Assembly: GCF_017498565.1 (NCBI RefSeq)
Contig: NZ_CP071794.1
Span: 2,222,001-2,286,000, forward strand
Direction of reading: 5' to 3'
Origin: Parasphingorhabdus cellanae
GTDB taxonomy: Bacteria; Pseudomonadota; Alphaproteobacteria; Sphingomonadales; Sphingomonadaceae
DNA length: 64,000 nucleotides
In this document: positions 24,861 to 33,865 of the stretch, piece by piece
How the letters are laid out: every line of letters starts with the position of its first letter
Numbering within the stretch: the first letter of the stretch is position 1
Notes under the pieces: model-generated
The model's input: the letters and a program-made list of their open reading frames with translations, nothing else
Databases searched by the model: none
Told to the model about the DNA's origin: nothing
Program-made: the position numbers and the translations under genes

Positions 24861-27623
24861 TTAAGGGTCAGGCGATCCCGCAGAAGCCCCGGTCGGGACA
24901 TCACCGAGTTTCGCCATTACCGAATCGGAAGTCGCCACAACAACGCCTAGCTTGGCGACCTGATTATCATCATCAACCACCGCCCGGATATTCACTATCG
25001 GCGAGATTCCAATAGCCTGCGCGGACAATTTCTGAACACGCAGCTGATAAGATCCATAGGGCACACCTTCAAACAGGAAGAACCCATCAAACTCACTTTG
25101 CGTTTCGTGAGTTACGCGGCCGTTAACATCAAGCAATTCCAGACCGACACCCGCCAACAGTCCACCGCCCTTGCGGATCAGAGTGCCTTCAACCTCACCC
25201 GCGCTGACAAGCGGTAACTCGACGGTCGCGGCAATACCAGGGCGCGGCGTTACGACAATACCGGGAAGCGCCGGCTGAACATAAGGATCAGGCAAGCTGC
25301 TGGTATCTATGCCAATCAGAACCGGTCGGAACGGTTCGAGATTATCAATGATCGACTGTCCCTTAGCATTGGTTGGCGTCAGCGCAGTGGATTTACCGGC
25401 TGTCAGTTCCACATTTTCGACCAGCTCTTCTTCGGCTTGCCTTATTCCATCACGGTTTTTGTCCCGATAGACAATCGCTAGCGCCTGACCGCTATTGGCG
25501 AGCTTGTTATTTGAGAAACGGAATTTGCCATTGCGCGGATCAGGACCCAGACTGAAAGCAAGGTTCAATCCGGCGGCCACAGAACCATCTGTCGCGGCTT
25601 CTGCGCTAGCGGTCAGTGAAAATTTGTCAAAACGACGGATTATCCCAATTCCAGCACGGCCGCGATCGAGCCCGACATCATAGCCAAGCTCTGCGCGCCA
25701 GTCAGCCCGGTTTCCTGCGCGCCATTCGCCGGTAAAATTAACCCTTTCGAAGCGTTTCTCTGGCGCGATCCGGTAAGTTGCTTCGCCGCGCAACCTGATC
25801 CCGGAAATACGGCCATTGGCCAAAAGCCGTGCCTCTGCAATATCGGGTAGATTGGGACCCAAATCGTTGAACCGTTTTTCCCAGTTTAATTCACCTGTGA
25901 GCGAAAAACGCCGCAAGTTCAGTGATGCGCGACCGGTTAAATCAAGAGAGGACCGCCCATCCGATCGTGTTTCATATTGCGCGTCAATATGAAAGGGGAC
26001 AATCTTGCTGCCCAGTTTGAAATTATGGTCGAGCGAGAGGCTATGCCTGCCGTTCACGTTTTGTTCAATTTGATCTGACCGAAAATTGCCTCGTGCCCAG
26101 ATAGTCTCGGCTGTAATGAACGTGTTGCCGAGCTCACCAAGCAGTTGACCGCGAAAAGCGGTGCCCTTTTCGAGGTCAGATGATACAGTCAGCTCAACGA
26201 GTGTCGGCCCAACAGCCCGGCGAACTGACCCCTCGACATAGTTGCGGCGTACACCGTCGATCTGCAGACTGAATAGAGACGCTGCGACCGATGTTTTCGC
26301 ATTGAGCCCCCGCTCTATACCGAAACCGCCACGCCAACCGGCCTGTTCAATCGGCAGAAAGGAATTGAAGTTGATCAGATCCTTACCAGCCTCTTGTCCG
26401 CCCGCCCAATAGTAGGTTTTGCGCGGTGGAATCGAATCGAGCCCAACAGGAACCGACTTGCTGTCCCTGCGAACTTGGCCTTGTGGGCCATAGAGCACGA
26501 CTTCAAAGCGATTCTGACCATAAAGAAGCGGTACATCAATAAATTCATACCGGCCATCCGAGCGGGTTTCCGCAAAGGCCAACAATTGTCCGTTGCGGTA
26601 TAATTCCGCATCCCAACCCTCTGGCAATTCGCCGCGAAAACTCGTGCGGTCAAAGTTATCGGGCCGATCAACGGGGCGATTGGTGATTACTGCCCCTCGG
26701 CCGACTGTGCTTTGGGACACAAGCGGGGTCGAAAAGGTCGAAACATCGCCCAACGCGAAGTGGGTGGCCTTGAGCGGTCCTAAAAGACCGCCTTTGGGAT
26801 CTGTGCGATAGGCCCGGACGCGCAGGCTTTCCGGCACGCCTTGGTCATCAGACGATAGGCGTGCGTCAAAAGAGGCTTTTCCAACTTCTCCAGAAGCAAA
26901 TAGCTCGTAGCGCACATCGATCTGCCGTCCGGATCGTTTGTCGCGCAGGCCACCAGCAGAAACAACAGCATCAACTGATGGTGTCCGCCATAATTTATAC
27001 GGTTCGGTCGATTGCGGCAGGCTCGACAAATCAAAACTGCGACGTGGCCGGATTTTCGCCGCCCGCTCTTTGCGCTCCAAGGCCAATTGGAATGGCAGTT
27101 TCCTGTTCGATTCGATTGTCAGCAAGGCGTTGGACAGATCTGGAACCAACGGCAGGTCTAGCCAATTGGAAAGGGTTTTAACGTTTACGCACCAGCCCTC
27201 TGGCGTATCGTAAACATCCCCAGGGGACAGTTTTTTCCTGTCGTTCACCTTTTGTACCGTATTGCTATCTCGCTCAACGGTCAGTGTTTCTCGCTCGGCA
27301 AATATCCAGCCAGTTGCGCGGCGCGACTTTTTATCCAACCTAATGGGTACATCCAATGCCATGATGACATCGCCAAAGTCTACGCAAACACCATTGTCCG
27401 TTTGGTAACCGCGTACGCCGTCACCAAGGCGGTATTTACCGGAGCGCAGATCGAAAAGTAGCGCATCATCGTCATTTGCCGTCCATGATGACTGGCTATT
27501 CGACGATCCCACCGGTGCGGCCTGCCCCATAACCGGCGATGCCGCCAGGATCGTGCTGATCCCGGCGGCCATTGCCAGCGATTTGAAACGCTGGCCGATT
27601 ATGGAAAGGTGCTTTTTCATCAT
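24861..27623 (-). CDS. Fimbrial usher-like outer-membrane protein
   Basis: A 920-aa protein with a signal peptide (hydrophobic stretch ending near ASPVMGQA). A periplasmic N-terminal domain (about 50-180) precedes a long beta-rich region. FRGELPEGWDAELYRNGQLL and VPLLYGQNRFEVVLYGPQG are typical of chaperone-usher ushers of the non-FimD, CFA/I-like type. The C-terminus has a DKNRDGIRQAEEE calcium-loop-like motif and carboxypeptidase-regulatory-like folds. It should form the pore that exports subunits. It follows the chaperone gene by 55 nt. The exact usher class is inferred. Confidence 0.8.
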   Translation of the reverse strand: MMKKHLSIIGQRFKSLAMAAGISTILAASPVMGQAAPVGSSNSQSSWTANDDDALLFDLRSGKYRLGDGVRGYQTDNGVCVDFGDVIMALDVPIRLDKKSRRATGWIFAERETLTVERDSNTVQKVNDRKKLSPGDVYDTPEGWCVNVKTLSNWLDLPLVPDLSNALLTIESNRKLPFQLALERKERAAKIRPRRSFDLSSLPQSTEPYKLWRTPSVDAVVSAGGLRDKRSGRQIDVRYELFASGEVGKASFDARLSSDDQGVPESLRVRAYRTDPKGGLLGPLKATHFALGDVSTFSTPLVSQSTVGRGAVITNRPVDRPDNFDRTSFRGELPEGWDAELYRNGQLLAFAETRSDGRYEFIDVPLLYGQNRFEVVLYGPQGQVRRDSKSVPVGLDSIPPRKTYYWAGGQEAGKDLINFNSFLPIEQAGWRGGFGIERGLNAKTSVAASLFSLQIDGVRRNYVEGSVRRAVGPTLVELTVSSDLEKGTAFRGQLLGELGNTFITAETIWARGNFRSDQIEQNVNGRHSLSLDHNFKLGSKIVPFHIDAQYETRSDGRSSLDLTGRASLNLRRFSLTGELNWEKRFNDLGPNLPDIAEARLLANGRISGIRLRGEATYRIAPEKRFERVNFTGEWRAGNRADWRAELGYDVGLDRGRAGIGIIRRFDKFSLTASAEAATDGSVAAGLNLAFSLGPDPRNGKFRFSNNKLANSGQALAIVYRDKNRDGIRQAEEELVENVELTAGKSTALTPTNAKGQSIIDNLEPFRPVLIGIDTSSLPDPYVQPALPGIVVTPRPGIAATVELPLVSAGEVEGTLIRKGGGLLAGVGLELLDVNGRVTHETQSEFDGFFLFEGVPYGSYQLRVQKLSAQAIGISPIVNIRAVVDDDNQVAKLGVVVATSDSVMAKLGDVPTGASAGSPDP

Positions 27624-27678
27624 CGATATTCTGACTGCTTAACGTTCTGAAGTCAGCCTAATATACTGATATTAGGTA

Positions 27679-28521
27679 CTATCTTAAAACAATCTGGCTT
27701 TTGGTAATCAAACCACCGCCAGCATTATCAGGTTCATAATATTCAACAGAAATCGCGCCTTTAAGCTTGGCAGCAATGTCTGCTGGTACCGGCAAAGTGA
27801 CCTTACGTCGCTCAACTTCAGGATAAATGGCAATACCGCGCGCCACCAATATCGGCTCGCTTTCGCCCTGTTTGCGTACGCGTATCTCGCCATAGGTCGA
27901 ACGATCACCAGTTCGGCTGAGGTCAAAAGCAAAGGCCTGTCCATTGCCGCTTGTTTCTACGCGCGCATTGGCAATTCCTGCCGTAGCCTGCAAATTTCCC
28001 TGACGAATTATCACCGGAATGGTTACGCCATATATGGGAGTCAGTGCGATGGTGAAGCCACCGCTCGTGCTTTCCAGCTCCGTGACTGCTTTCGCTTTGG
28101 GGATGGCGCGAAACAGCAGATGTGCGCGATATTCGCCATCGGGCAGATCTTGCGGTGGCCGTATGCCCAAGCGAATGGCCTGGGGTTGGTTGGGCGGCAA
28201 TGTCACCCGTCGCGGGGCGTACCGGATCATCTCTTTGGCGGCCAGTTCAACCTGATTGGCTTCCTCGGCACTGACATCCTTAAGCTTACCCTCCGCCGTC
28301 ATTCTGCGCAGCTCAAGAGAAACGCGATAAGTCGCTGTTTCTGAACCGATATTGTTCAGAATAACCTCTGTACCGCGCTGCCCATCAAGAACAATGCGCG
28401 TTGGCGCAACCAGGAGATCCCCGGCTGCATGCGCTGGCATATTCGGAAGCAAAAGCGCCGAGCCGATTATGGCAAAGCCGGCATAAAGTTTGTTGAATCG
28501 TTTGAGACCGCTGGTCTTCAT
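27679..28521 (-). CDS. Periplasmic fimbrial chaperone
   Basis: A 280-aa exported chaperone. The start at 28521 has an SD (GGAG) 6 nt away; ATG 28524 is also possible, and the reading from 28587 is rejected. A signal peptide ends near MPAHAAG. LLVAPTRIVLDGQRGTEVIL starts the PapD-like Ig domain, and RVTLPPNQPQAIRLGIR fits the conserved chaperone strand with basic residues. It would cap pilin subunits in the periplasm before delivery to the usher encoded next. A terminator separates it from the pilin-like gene upstream. Confidence 0.85.
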   Translation of the reverse strand: MKTSGLKRFNKLYAGFAIIGSALLLPNMPAHAAGDLLVAPTRIVLDGQRGTEVILNNIGSETATYRVSLELRRMTAEGKLKDVSAEEANQVELAAKEMIRYAPRRVTLPPNQPQAIRLGIRPPQDLPDGEYRAHLLFRAIPKAKAVTELESTSGGFTIALTPIYGVTIPVIIRQGNLQATAGIANARVETSGNGQAFAFDLSRTGDRSTYGEIRVRKQGESEPILVARGIAIYPEVERRKVTLPVPADIAAKLKGAISVEYYEPDNAGGGLITKSQIVLR

Positions 28522-28659
28522 CATTGTCTCCGGTTTGTAAATATTCCGGACTTGACGGCTAACCGCCAATATCCCCACATCGCTCACTATGGAGAAAGAG
28601 GGTTACCAAAGCGCTAACCACAGCAAATAATCGCTGTAACATCACTATAAGACAAATAG

Positions 28660-28697
28660 TAAAAACCCGCCTGCAACCTGTGTTACAGACGGGTTTC
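28660..28697 (-). terminator. Terminator between pilin-like gene and chaperone gene
   Basis: On the - strand AAACCCGTCTG pairs with CAGGCGGGTTT over 11 bp (one G-U) with a 12-nt loop, followed by TT. It lies 43 bp past the DUF4402 stop. Partial read-through would give high subunit and lower chaperone/usher expression. The other strand also ends in a T-rich stretch. Confidence 0.7.
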
Positions 28698-28739
28698 TTG
28701 TTCTTTAACCAGTCGACAGTTTGTCGACCTAGCTAATGC

Positions 28740-29240
28740 TTATTGGTAGTTGACGGTCACGTCAAAGTTACCAAGATATGCGCCATCGGCTTGGTTTGCA
28801 CCAACAGCCAAGCTTCCGCCTACCGAGAAAACATCGGTTGCAGCAACGCCAGAGATGGTCAGCGTGGTAACGCTTTCCGTCAGCGTTGCGACCATGGCAT
28901 TACCACCAGCGTTGGTCAGCGTAACGTTTGCATCGGCATCGATGTCAACAGTCTGGCCGGTTGTACCAGCAACGGTGAAACCAGCAGCGGTGGTTGTGCC
29001 TGAGCAAACCAGAGCAGCGGCGCAGGTAACGGCGCCAGCGGAGTCTACAACAACGGTGCCGGCGGTAGCGCCGGTAACGATGGTTGCGAAATCAAGATCT
29101 GAAGTGTTGGTTACAGTAACCTGTTCCAGGATATTGGCACGCGCATCAGCAGAAGCCGTTGCAGCGTGAGCAGCGTTTGCACCCATAACGGAAGCCGCAA
29201 GTACGGAAGAAGCCACAACGGCTTTGATAAATTTAGACAT
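28740..29240 (-). CDS. DUF4402 pilin-like secreted protein
   Basis: A 166-aa protein with a clear signal peptide (cleavage near AHAATA) and a Thr/Ala/Gly/Val-rich beta-strand sequence. It ends in GAYLGNFDVTVNYQ, the usual C-terminal strand of DUF4402, with two Cys (TCAAALVCSG) that could form a disulfide. Its place ahead of chaperone and usher genes makes it the probable structural subunit of a surface fibre; this is inferred. It has its own terminator, as expected for an abundant subunit. No separate tip adhesin gene is nearby. Confidence 0.82.
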   Translation of the reverse strand: MSKFIKAVVASSVLAASVMGANAAHAATASADARANILEQVTVTNTSDLDFATIVTGATAGTVVVDSAGAVTCAAALVCSGTTTAAGFTVAGTTGQTVDIDADANVTLTNAGGNAMVATLTESVTTLTISGVAATDVFSVGGSLAVGANQADGAYLGNFDVTVNYQ

Positions 29241-29397
29241 ATTTTCTGGTCCCTATATATAAACTACTAGACGAAAGGGCGCCTACGGTGCGTCTAGCCA
29301 AACCCACTGGCCAAACGTCGCTATACGCCAACATTCGAGATTGCTTATCGACCAGAAAGGATAAGGCTTTGCTGCCAGCCATGGTTAAAGAATTGTG

Positions 29398-29436
29398 AAC
29401 CAGTTAAATGTTTGAAATATTTTGATTTAACTGGTT
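29398..29436. repeat. 12-bp inverted repeat between parB and the pilin-like gene
   Basis: AACCAGTTAAAT (29398-29409) and ATTTAACTGGTT (29425-29436) are perfect inverted copies with a 15-nt loop. It sits 69 bp after the parB stop and 158 bp before the pilin-like start. There is no strong T-tract on either side, so it may be a weak parAB terminator or a regulatory site for the fimbrial locus. Confidence 0.55.
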
Positions 29437-29504
29437 GAGTTTACAAATTTTTAGATTTGAGAGTCAAGGATATGCCATCAGAATCATATGAAAAGGCGGG
29501 AAAA

Positions 29505-30467
29505 TTAAATATGTTCGCCGGTTAAACGCTGACAAATCAGATCGAGCTGGTCGAGATTGCTATAATCTATTGTCATAGACCCCGCGGCTGCCTGACCCTT
29601 AGATTGAATCGTGACCTTCAGGCCCAAAAGATCCCCCAAATGGCTTTCTACCGCGCGAATATCGGCATCGCTGTCACCGATGCCCGCTGATGGTGGCTTG
29701 CTCTTACGCCGCGATCCACCCAGCGCCTTGCGCACCAGCTTCTCTGTATCCCTTACCGAAAGGCCCTGCTTGACCACCTGTTGGGCCAATTCCGCCGAAT
29801 CCGGCGCGTTAATCAGCGCCCGGGCATGGCCCATGGTCAGTTTTTCTTCGCCAACCAGCGTCCGGACCGATTCGGGTAGCTCCAGCAACCGCATAAGGTT
29901 AGCGATGTGGCTTCGTGATTTACCCACCAGTTCCGCAAGCTTCGCTTGGCTATGGCCGAAGTCGTCTTTCAGCTTCACATAAGCCTCAGCTTCTTCCACA
30001 GCATTCAGGTCACGGCGCTGCACATTCTCGACAATCGCGATTTCAAGCGTTTCCGCGTCATTGAGACTGCGAACAATTGCTGGAACCCGATGGAGCCTGG
30101 CGCGCTGAGCTGCTCGCCAGCGACGTTCGCCAGCGACAATCTGAAAATTCTTGCCATGAGGGCGGACGACAATGGGCTGAATCACACCCCGCAGCTTCAT
30201 ACTGTCGGCCAGTTCATCCAACGCTTCATTATCAAACGTCTGCCGCGGCTGATCAGGATTTGGACGGATATCGGAAATCGCTATAGAGCGCAGCCCATCG
30301 GTGCGCGTTTCTGGGCTATCATCATCGATTTCGGTTTCTGGTGCCTGAATCAGCGGCTCTTCGCGCTGAATCTCGCCAAAAAGCGAATTTAGCCCCCTGC
30401 CCAGTCCGGTAGCTTTTTTGATTGCAGCCTTTTTCGGCAATGGAGCTTCCTCTTCTTTCGCCATCAT
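29505..30467 (-). CDS. parB: Chromosome partitioning protein ParB
   Basis: A 320-aa CTP-dependent parS-binding protein. ATGLGRGLNSLFGE near the N-terminus is the ParA-interacting region. The ParB/CTPase domain includes IRPNPDQPRQTF and VVAGERRWRAAQRA, and the central HTH includes KSRSHIANLMRLLELPE. The C-terminal dimer domain carries SMTIDYSNLDQLDLICQRL. ATG 30467 and ATG 30464 are both possible; the start overlaps the parA stop. With ParA and the nearby parS sites it segregates the origin region. Confidence 0.97.
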   Translation of the reverse strand: MMAKEEEAPLPKKAAIKKATGLGRGLNSLFGEIQREEPLIQAPETEIDDDSPETRTDGLRSIAISDIRPNPDQPRQTFDNEALDELADSMKLRGVIQPIVVRPHGKNFQIVAGERRWRAAQRARLHRVPAIVRSLNDAETLEIAIVENVQRRDLNAVEEAEAYVKLKDDFGHSQAKLAELVGKSRSHIANLMRLLELPESVRTLVGEEKLTMGHARALINAPDSAELAQQVVKQGLSVRDTEKLVRKALGGSRRKSKPPSAGIGDSDADIRAVESHLGDLLGLKVTIQSKGQAAAGSMTIDYSNLDQLDLICQRLTGEHI

Positions 30468-31246
30468 GCAGCTACCTTCCGTTCTGGCAGACGAGAGATT
30501 AATTCCCGTGCCAAATTAATATAGGCTTCCGAACCACTGCACCGATGATCATAAATAAGAGCGGGCAAACCATGGCTCGGAGCCTCGGAAAGCCGCACGT
30601 TTCTAGGGATTACGGTATCGAATACGACATTGCCAAGACAGGCTCGGACATCATCAGACACTTGCTCGGTCAGTTTGTTGCGGCGATCATACATAGTGAG
30701 GACAACACCCATTACCGACAAAGCGCGGTTGAAACGGGCTCTTATGCGCTCCACTGTCTGCAACAACTGACTGAGGCCTTCCAATGCAAAAAATTCGCAT
30801 TGCAGGGGCACCAAAAGCGATTCCACCGCGACCATAGCATTAAGTGTCAACAGACCTAATGATGGCGGACAATCGATCAGACAAATATCCCACTGACCGT
30901 CATCCCCGGCATCCAAGGCCTTTTTCAACCGATGTGTGCGTTCTTCAAACTCTACCAGCTCTACTTCGGCGCCAGATAAGTCAACAACAGCCGGCACGAT
31001 ATCAAGGCCCGGTACGCGCGTACTGATGACGCAATCTGCCAACGGTGTATCTGAAACCAGGAGGTCATAGCTGCTATGCGTGCGTTCTGCCTGGTTCAAA
31101 CCAAGGCCTGTGGATGCGTTGCCTTGCGGATCAAGGTCGATCAGCAAGACTTTCCAACCACTCGCAGCAAGAGCGGTCGCCATATTAATGGCTGTGGTCG
31201 TTTTACCGACGCCGCCTTTTTGATTTGCTATCGCTATCCGGACCAT
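30464..31246 (-). CDS. parA: Chromosome partitioning ATPase ParA
   Basis: A 260-aa MinD/ParA-type ATPase with the deviant Walker A NQKGGVGKTTTAINMATAL at residues 8-26, LLIDLDPQGNAS (Walker A') near 35, and ICLIDCPPSLGLLT (Walker B) near 120. It moves ParB-parS complexes along the nucleoid. It is the first gene of the parAB pair, 42 bp downstream of the rsmG stop, in the conserved order mnmE-mnmG-rsmG-parA-parB. Confidence 0.97.
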   Translation of the reverse strand: MVRIAIANQKGGVGKTTTAINMATALAASGWKVLLIDLDPQGNASTGLGLNQAERTHSSYDLLVSDTPLADCVISTRVPGLDIVPAVVDLSGAEVELVEFEERTHRLKKALDAGDDGQWDICLIDCPPSLGLLTLNAMVAVESLLVPLQCEFFALEGLSQLLQTVERIRARFNRALSVMGVVLTMYDRRNKLTEQVSDDVRACLGNVVFDTVIPRNVRLSEAPSHGLPALIYDHRCSGSEAYINLARELISRLPERKVAA

Positions 31247-31288
31247 TTTACGCAGAACCCTTCGCTAAGCTGATATAAATAAACGTTT

Positions 31289-31906
31289 TCAGCCTATTCC
31301 CACCAATATTCCCGCTTCCGGGTCGGTCAAACTTTGTTCCACGTGGAACATTTTTTGCCGTTTTGGCGATAGGCCTTTTAACTCCCTTACCGCATTTTTG
31401 CCTTTTGGTAAGAGCCAAACCGTATTTTCTGTGGAAAACCGGTGAGAAAGTGACAACAGTTTTTGCAACGGCGCAAAAGCCCTGGCGCTTATAACATCCA
31501 CAGGATGGCTTTCGACATTCTCCAATCGGTCGCCAAAAACCAACGCTTTTTCGGTAAGTCCCAGCTTTGTTACGACAGATTCCAGAAAGGCTATGCGGCG
31601 GGCCCGCGATTCAACCATCTGCACTTTATAGTCGCCCAATATGGCAGTGATGATCCCTGGGAAGCCTGCCCCGGTCCCCAGGTCCATCCAAATTTTGTCG
31701 CTTCCGTCCTTCGGTGCATGGAGCAACAGTTGCGCGCTATCTACAACATGCCGATCCCAAACATGGTCGGCGCTCGATTTGGATATCAGATTCTGGTGCT
31801 GCATCTCTTCAGCCAGAAGCGCTAGAAATTGCTCGAGCCGCTCCCATGTTTCACGTGAAACATCAAAATTTGCGCGCAGCCAGTCCTGCGCCTCTTGCTC
31901 CGTCAT
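31289..31906 (-). CDS. rsmG: 16S rRNA (guanine527-N7)-methyltransferase RsmG
   Basis: A 205-aa SAM-dependent methyltransferase that modifies G527 of 16S rRNA. WMDLGTGAGFPGIITAI is the SAM-binding motif and VVDSAQLL precedes it, as is usual. I chose ATG 31906, 7 nt past the mnmG stop, which gives the usual family length; an upstream start at 31951 would overlap mnmG. Two parS sites lie inside the reading frame: one encodes part of FDVSRETWE near the N-terminus, the other MFHVEQ near the C-terminus. Confidence 0.95.
   Translation of the reverse strand: MTEQEAQDWLRANFDVSRETWERLEQFLALLAEEMQHQNLISKSSADHVWDRHVVDSAQLLLHAPKDGSDKIWMDLGTGAGFPGIITAILGDYKVQMVESRARRIAFLESVVTKLGLTEKALVFGDRLENVESHPVDVISARAFAPLQKLLSLSHRFSTENTVWLLPKGKNAVRELKGLSPKRQKMFHVEQSLTDPEAGILVGIG
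31335..31350. promoter_or_regulatory. parS site 1 (in rsmG 3' end)
   Basis: TGTTCCACGTGGAACA, a perfect 16-bp palindrome that matches the bacterial parS consensus TGTTTCACGTGAAACA except at two symmetric positions. ParB is encoded 0.9 kb away. Confidence 0.93.
31847..31862. promoter_or_regulatory. parS site 2 (in rsmG 5' end, exact consensus)
   Basis: TGTTTCACGTGAAACA, identical to the consensus parS. It overlaps rsmG codons and so is constrained both as protein code and as ParB site. Confidence 0.96.
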
Positions 31907-31913
31907 AGTCCGA

Positions 31914-33779
31914 TCATGCCGCCAGGGTCTTGGCTTCTCGGCGACGGGCATGAACGAGGATTGCGGCCAATGCCGCTGGTGTAATCCCGCGAACCCGTGA
32001 AGCGGCAGCCAGTGTTTCTGGACGTGCGCTCTTCAAGCGCTCGACCATCTCATTCGACAGTCCGGCGATTGCGGCATAATCAAGATCATCACCCAAGCGT
32101 ATCTGTTCATTCGCTCGCAGGTCTTTAAGTTCCGATTCCTGCCGCTGCAGATAAGGCGCATAACGGGCATCTTCCTCAACTTCGGCCAGCAACACAGAGT
32201 CCACATCTGCAACAGATATGCCCAGCTCTTCCAGCGCCGCTATGGAAATGTTGGGGAAACGCAGCCAGTCGAACAGAGATTGTTTGGTACCATCGCGGCG
32301 AACCTCAATGTCCTGATCCGCAATAACCTCACAGCTATGGACGGTCTGCAACTCTTCCATAAGCGCATGGCGCTGGACTTCCCGTGCATCAAACCAACGC
32401 TGTCTTTCTCCGCCCAAGCAGCCAATGGACGCTGCCACCGGACTAAGCCGGGTGGTCGCATTGTCGGCCCGCAGGCGCAGGCGATATTCCGCACGCGCCG
32501 TTAGCATCCGATAAGGCTCGGTCACGCCCTGCAGCACCAGATCGTCAATCATCACCGCCATATAGCTGGTGCCGCGATCCAGCTCCGGAGCAGCCTTTCC
32601 CTGAATCGCACAGGCCGCGCCAATGCCGGCGATCAGGCCCTGTGCCGCGGCTTCTTCATATCCGGTTGTACCGTTTATCTGACCGGCACAATAAAGGCCG
32701 TCCAGATCACGGACCTTTAACGACCGATCCAAAGCCCGCGGATCAATATGGTCATATTCTACCGCATAGCCCGGCACGATGATTTCGGCTTTGGACAGGC
32801 CGTCCATGGTCCGGACAAAGGCCTCCTGCACATCGGCAGGCAGAGAGGTGCTGATACCGTTGGGATAAACCAGATTGGTGTCGAGCCCTTCCGGCTCTAG
32901 AAATACCTGATGGGAATCCCGATCAGCGAAGCGGTGAATCTTGTCTTCTATTGATGGGCAATAGCGCGGCCCCTGCGCATCGATCGCGCCACTGAACAAA
33001 GGCGAGCGGTCGAGATTGTCACGAATAATATCATGGGTCGCTGCGCTGGTCCGGCTGACGGCACAGAAAATCTGTGGCACGTCTCGCCGCGTTGAAAGCG
33101 GTGACATGGTCCAGTCATCATCGTCGGAAGGCTGTTCGGGGAGTGCGGCCCAATCTATCGTCCGGCCATCGATGCGCGGCGGCGTTCCGGTTTTCAGGCG
33201 CGCTATCGGGAGGTCGGCGTCGCGAATCTGCTGACCCAGAGACACCGCACTGGCCTCCCCTGTCCGTCCACCCGCAACAGTTTCTTCGCCGCGGAACAGT
33301 TTTCCGTTTAGAAAAGTTCCAGTCGCCAATATGACAGCGGACGCGGTGATCTTGCTTTCATCTGCCAAGCAAATTCCGCTGACCGTCTGCCCATCAAAGA
33401 TCAGCGACGCAACCTCGCCTTCGACAATGGACAGATTGTTCTGCGCATCCAGCATATGATGGATGGCGGCTTTATAAAGCTTACGATCTGCCTGGACTCT
33501 CGGGCCTTGCACAGCGGCGCCCTTGGACAGATTGAGCATGCGGTAATGGATGGCGGCTGCATCGGCGGCTCTTCCGATCAAGCCGTCAAACGCGTCAACC
33601 TCTCGAACCAAATGCCCCTTGCCCAGGCCGCCAATGGCCGGATTGCAGGACATCGCGCCGATGCTGTCTTTGGTGAAACTGACCAATGCCGTGCGCACGC
33701 CCATGCGCGCAGCCACAGCGGCAGCTTCACAGCCTGCATGTCCGCCACCGACGACAATAAGATCAAAATCACGATTCAT
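31914..33779 (-). CDS. mnmG: tRNA uridine 5-carboxymethylaminomethyl modification enzyme MnmG
   Basis: A 621-aa FAD protein. [19 protein letters not shown] at residues 9-27 binds FAD, and [20 protein letters not shown] is the GidA signature. [13 protein letters not shown] [13 protein letters not shown] and [16 protein letters not shown] follow. Together with MnmE, encoded just upstream, it installs cmnm5 groups on U34 of certain tRNAs. Length is normal. Only 86 bp, containing a parS site, separate it from mnmE. Confidence 0.97.
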   Translation of the reverse strand: MNRDFDLIVVGGGHAGCEAAAVAARMGVRTALVSFTKDSIGAMSCNPAIGGLGKGHLVREVDAFDGLIGRAADAAAIHYRMLNLSKGAAVQGPRVQADRKLYKAAIHHMLDAQNNLSIVEGEVASLIFDGQTVSGICLADESKITASAVILATGTFLNGKLFRGEETVAGGRTGEASAVSLGQQIRDADLPIARLKTGTPPRIDGRTIDWAALPEQPSDDDDWTMSPLSTRRDVPQIFCAVSRTSAATHDIIRDNLDRSPLFSGAIDAQGPRYCPSIEDKIHRFADRDSHQVFLEPEGLDTNLVYPNGISTSLPADVQEAFVRTMDGLSKAEIIVPGYAVEYDHIDPRALDRSLKVRDLDGLYCAGQINGTTGYEEAAAQGLIAGIGAACAIQGKAAPELDRGTSYMAVMIDDLVLQGVTEPYRMLTARAEYRLRLRADNATTRLSPVAASIGCLGGERQRWFDAREVQRHALMEELQTVHSCEVIADQDIEVRRDGTKQSLFDWLRFPNISIAALEELGISVADVDSVLLAEVEEDARYAPYLQRQESELKDLRANEQIRLGDDLDYAAIAGLSNEMVERLKSARPETLAAASRVRGITPAALAAILVHARRREAKTLAA

Positions 33780-33847
33780 GCTGTGCCCATAGCGTAAGGC
33801 GGGTTTCAGGTCAAAATGATCTCGCCCGTTGGAACAAGATTGAAATA

Positions 33848-33863
33848 TGTTCCACGTGAAACA
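33848..33863. promoter_or_regulatory. parS site 3 (between mnmG and mnmE)
   Basis: TGTTCCACGTGAAACA, one mismatch from the 16-bp consensus, ending 3 bp before the mnmE stop codon. It is the only one of the four sites that is intergenic. Confidence 0.93.
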
Positions 33864-33865
33864 GT

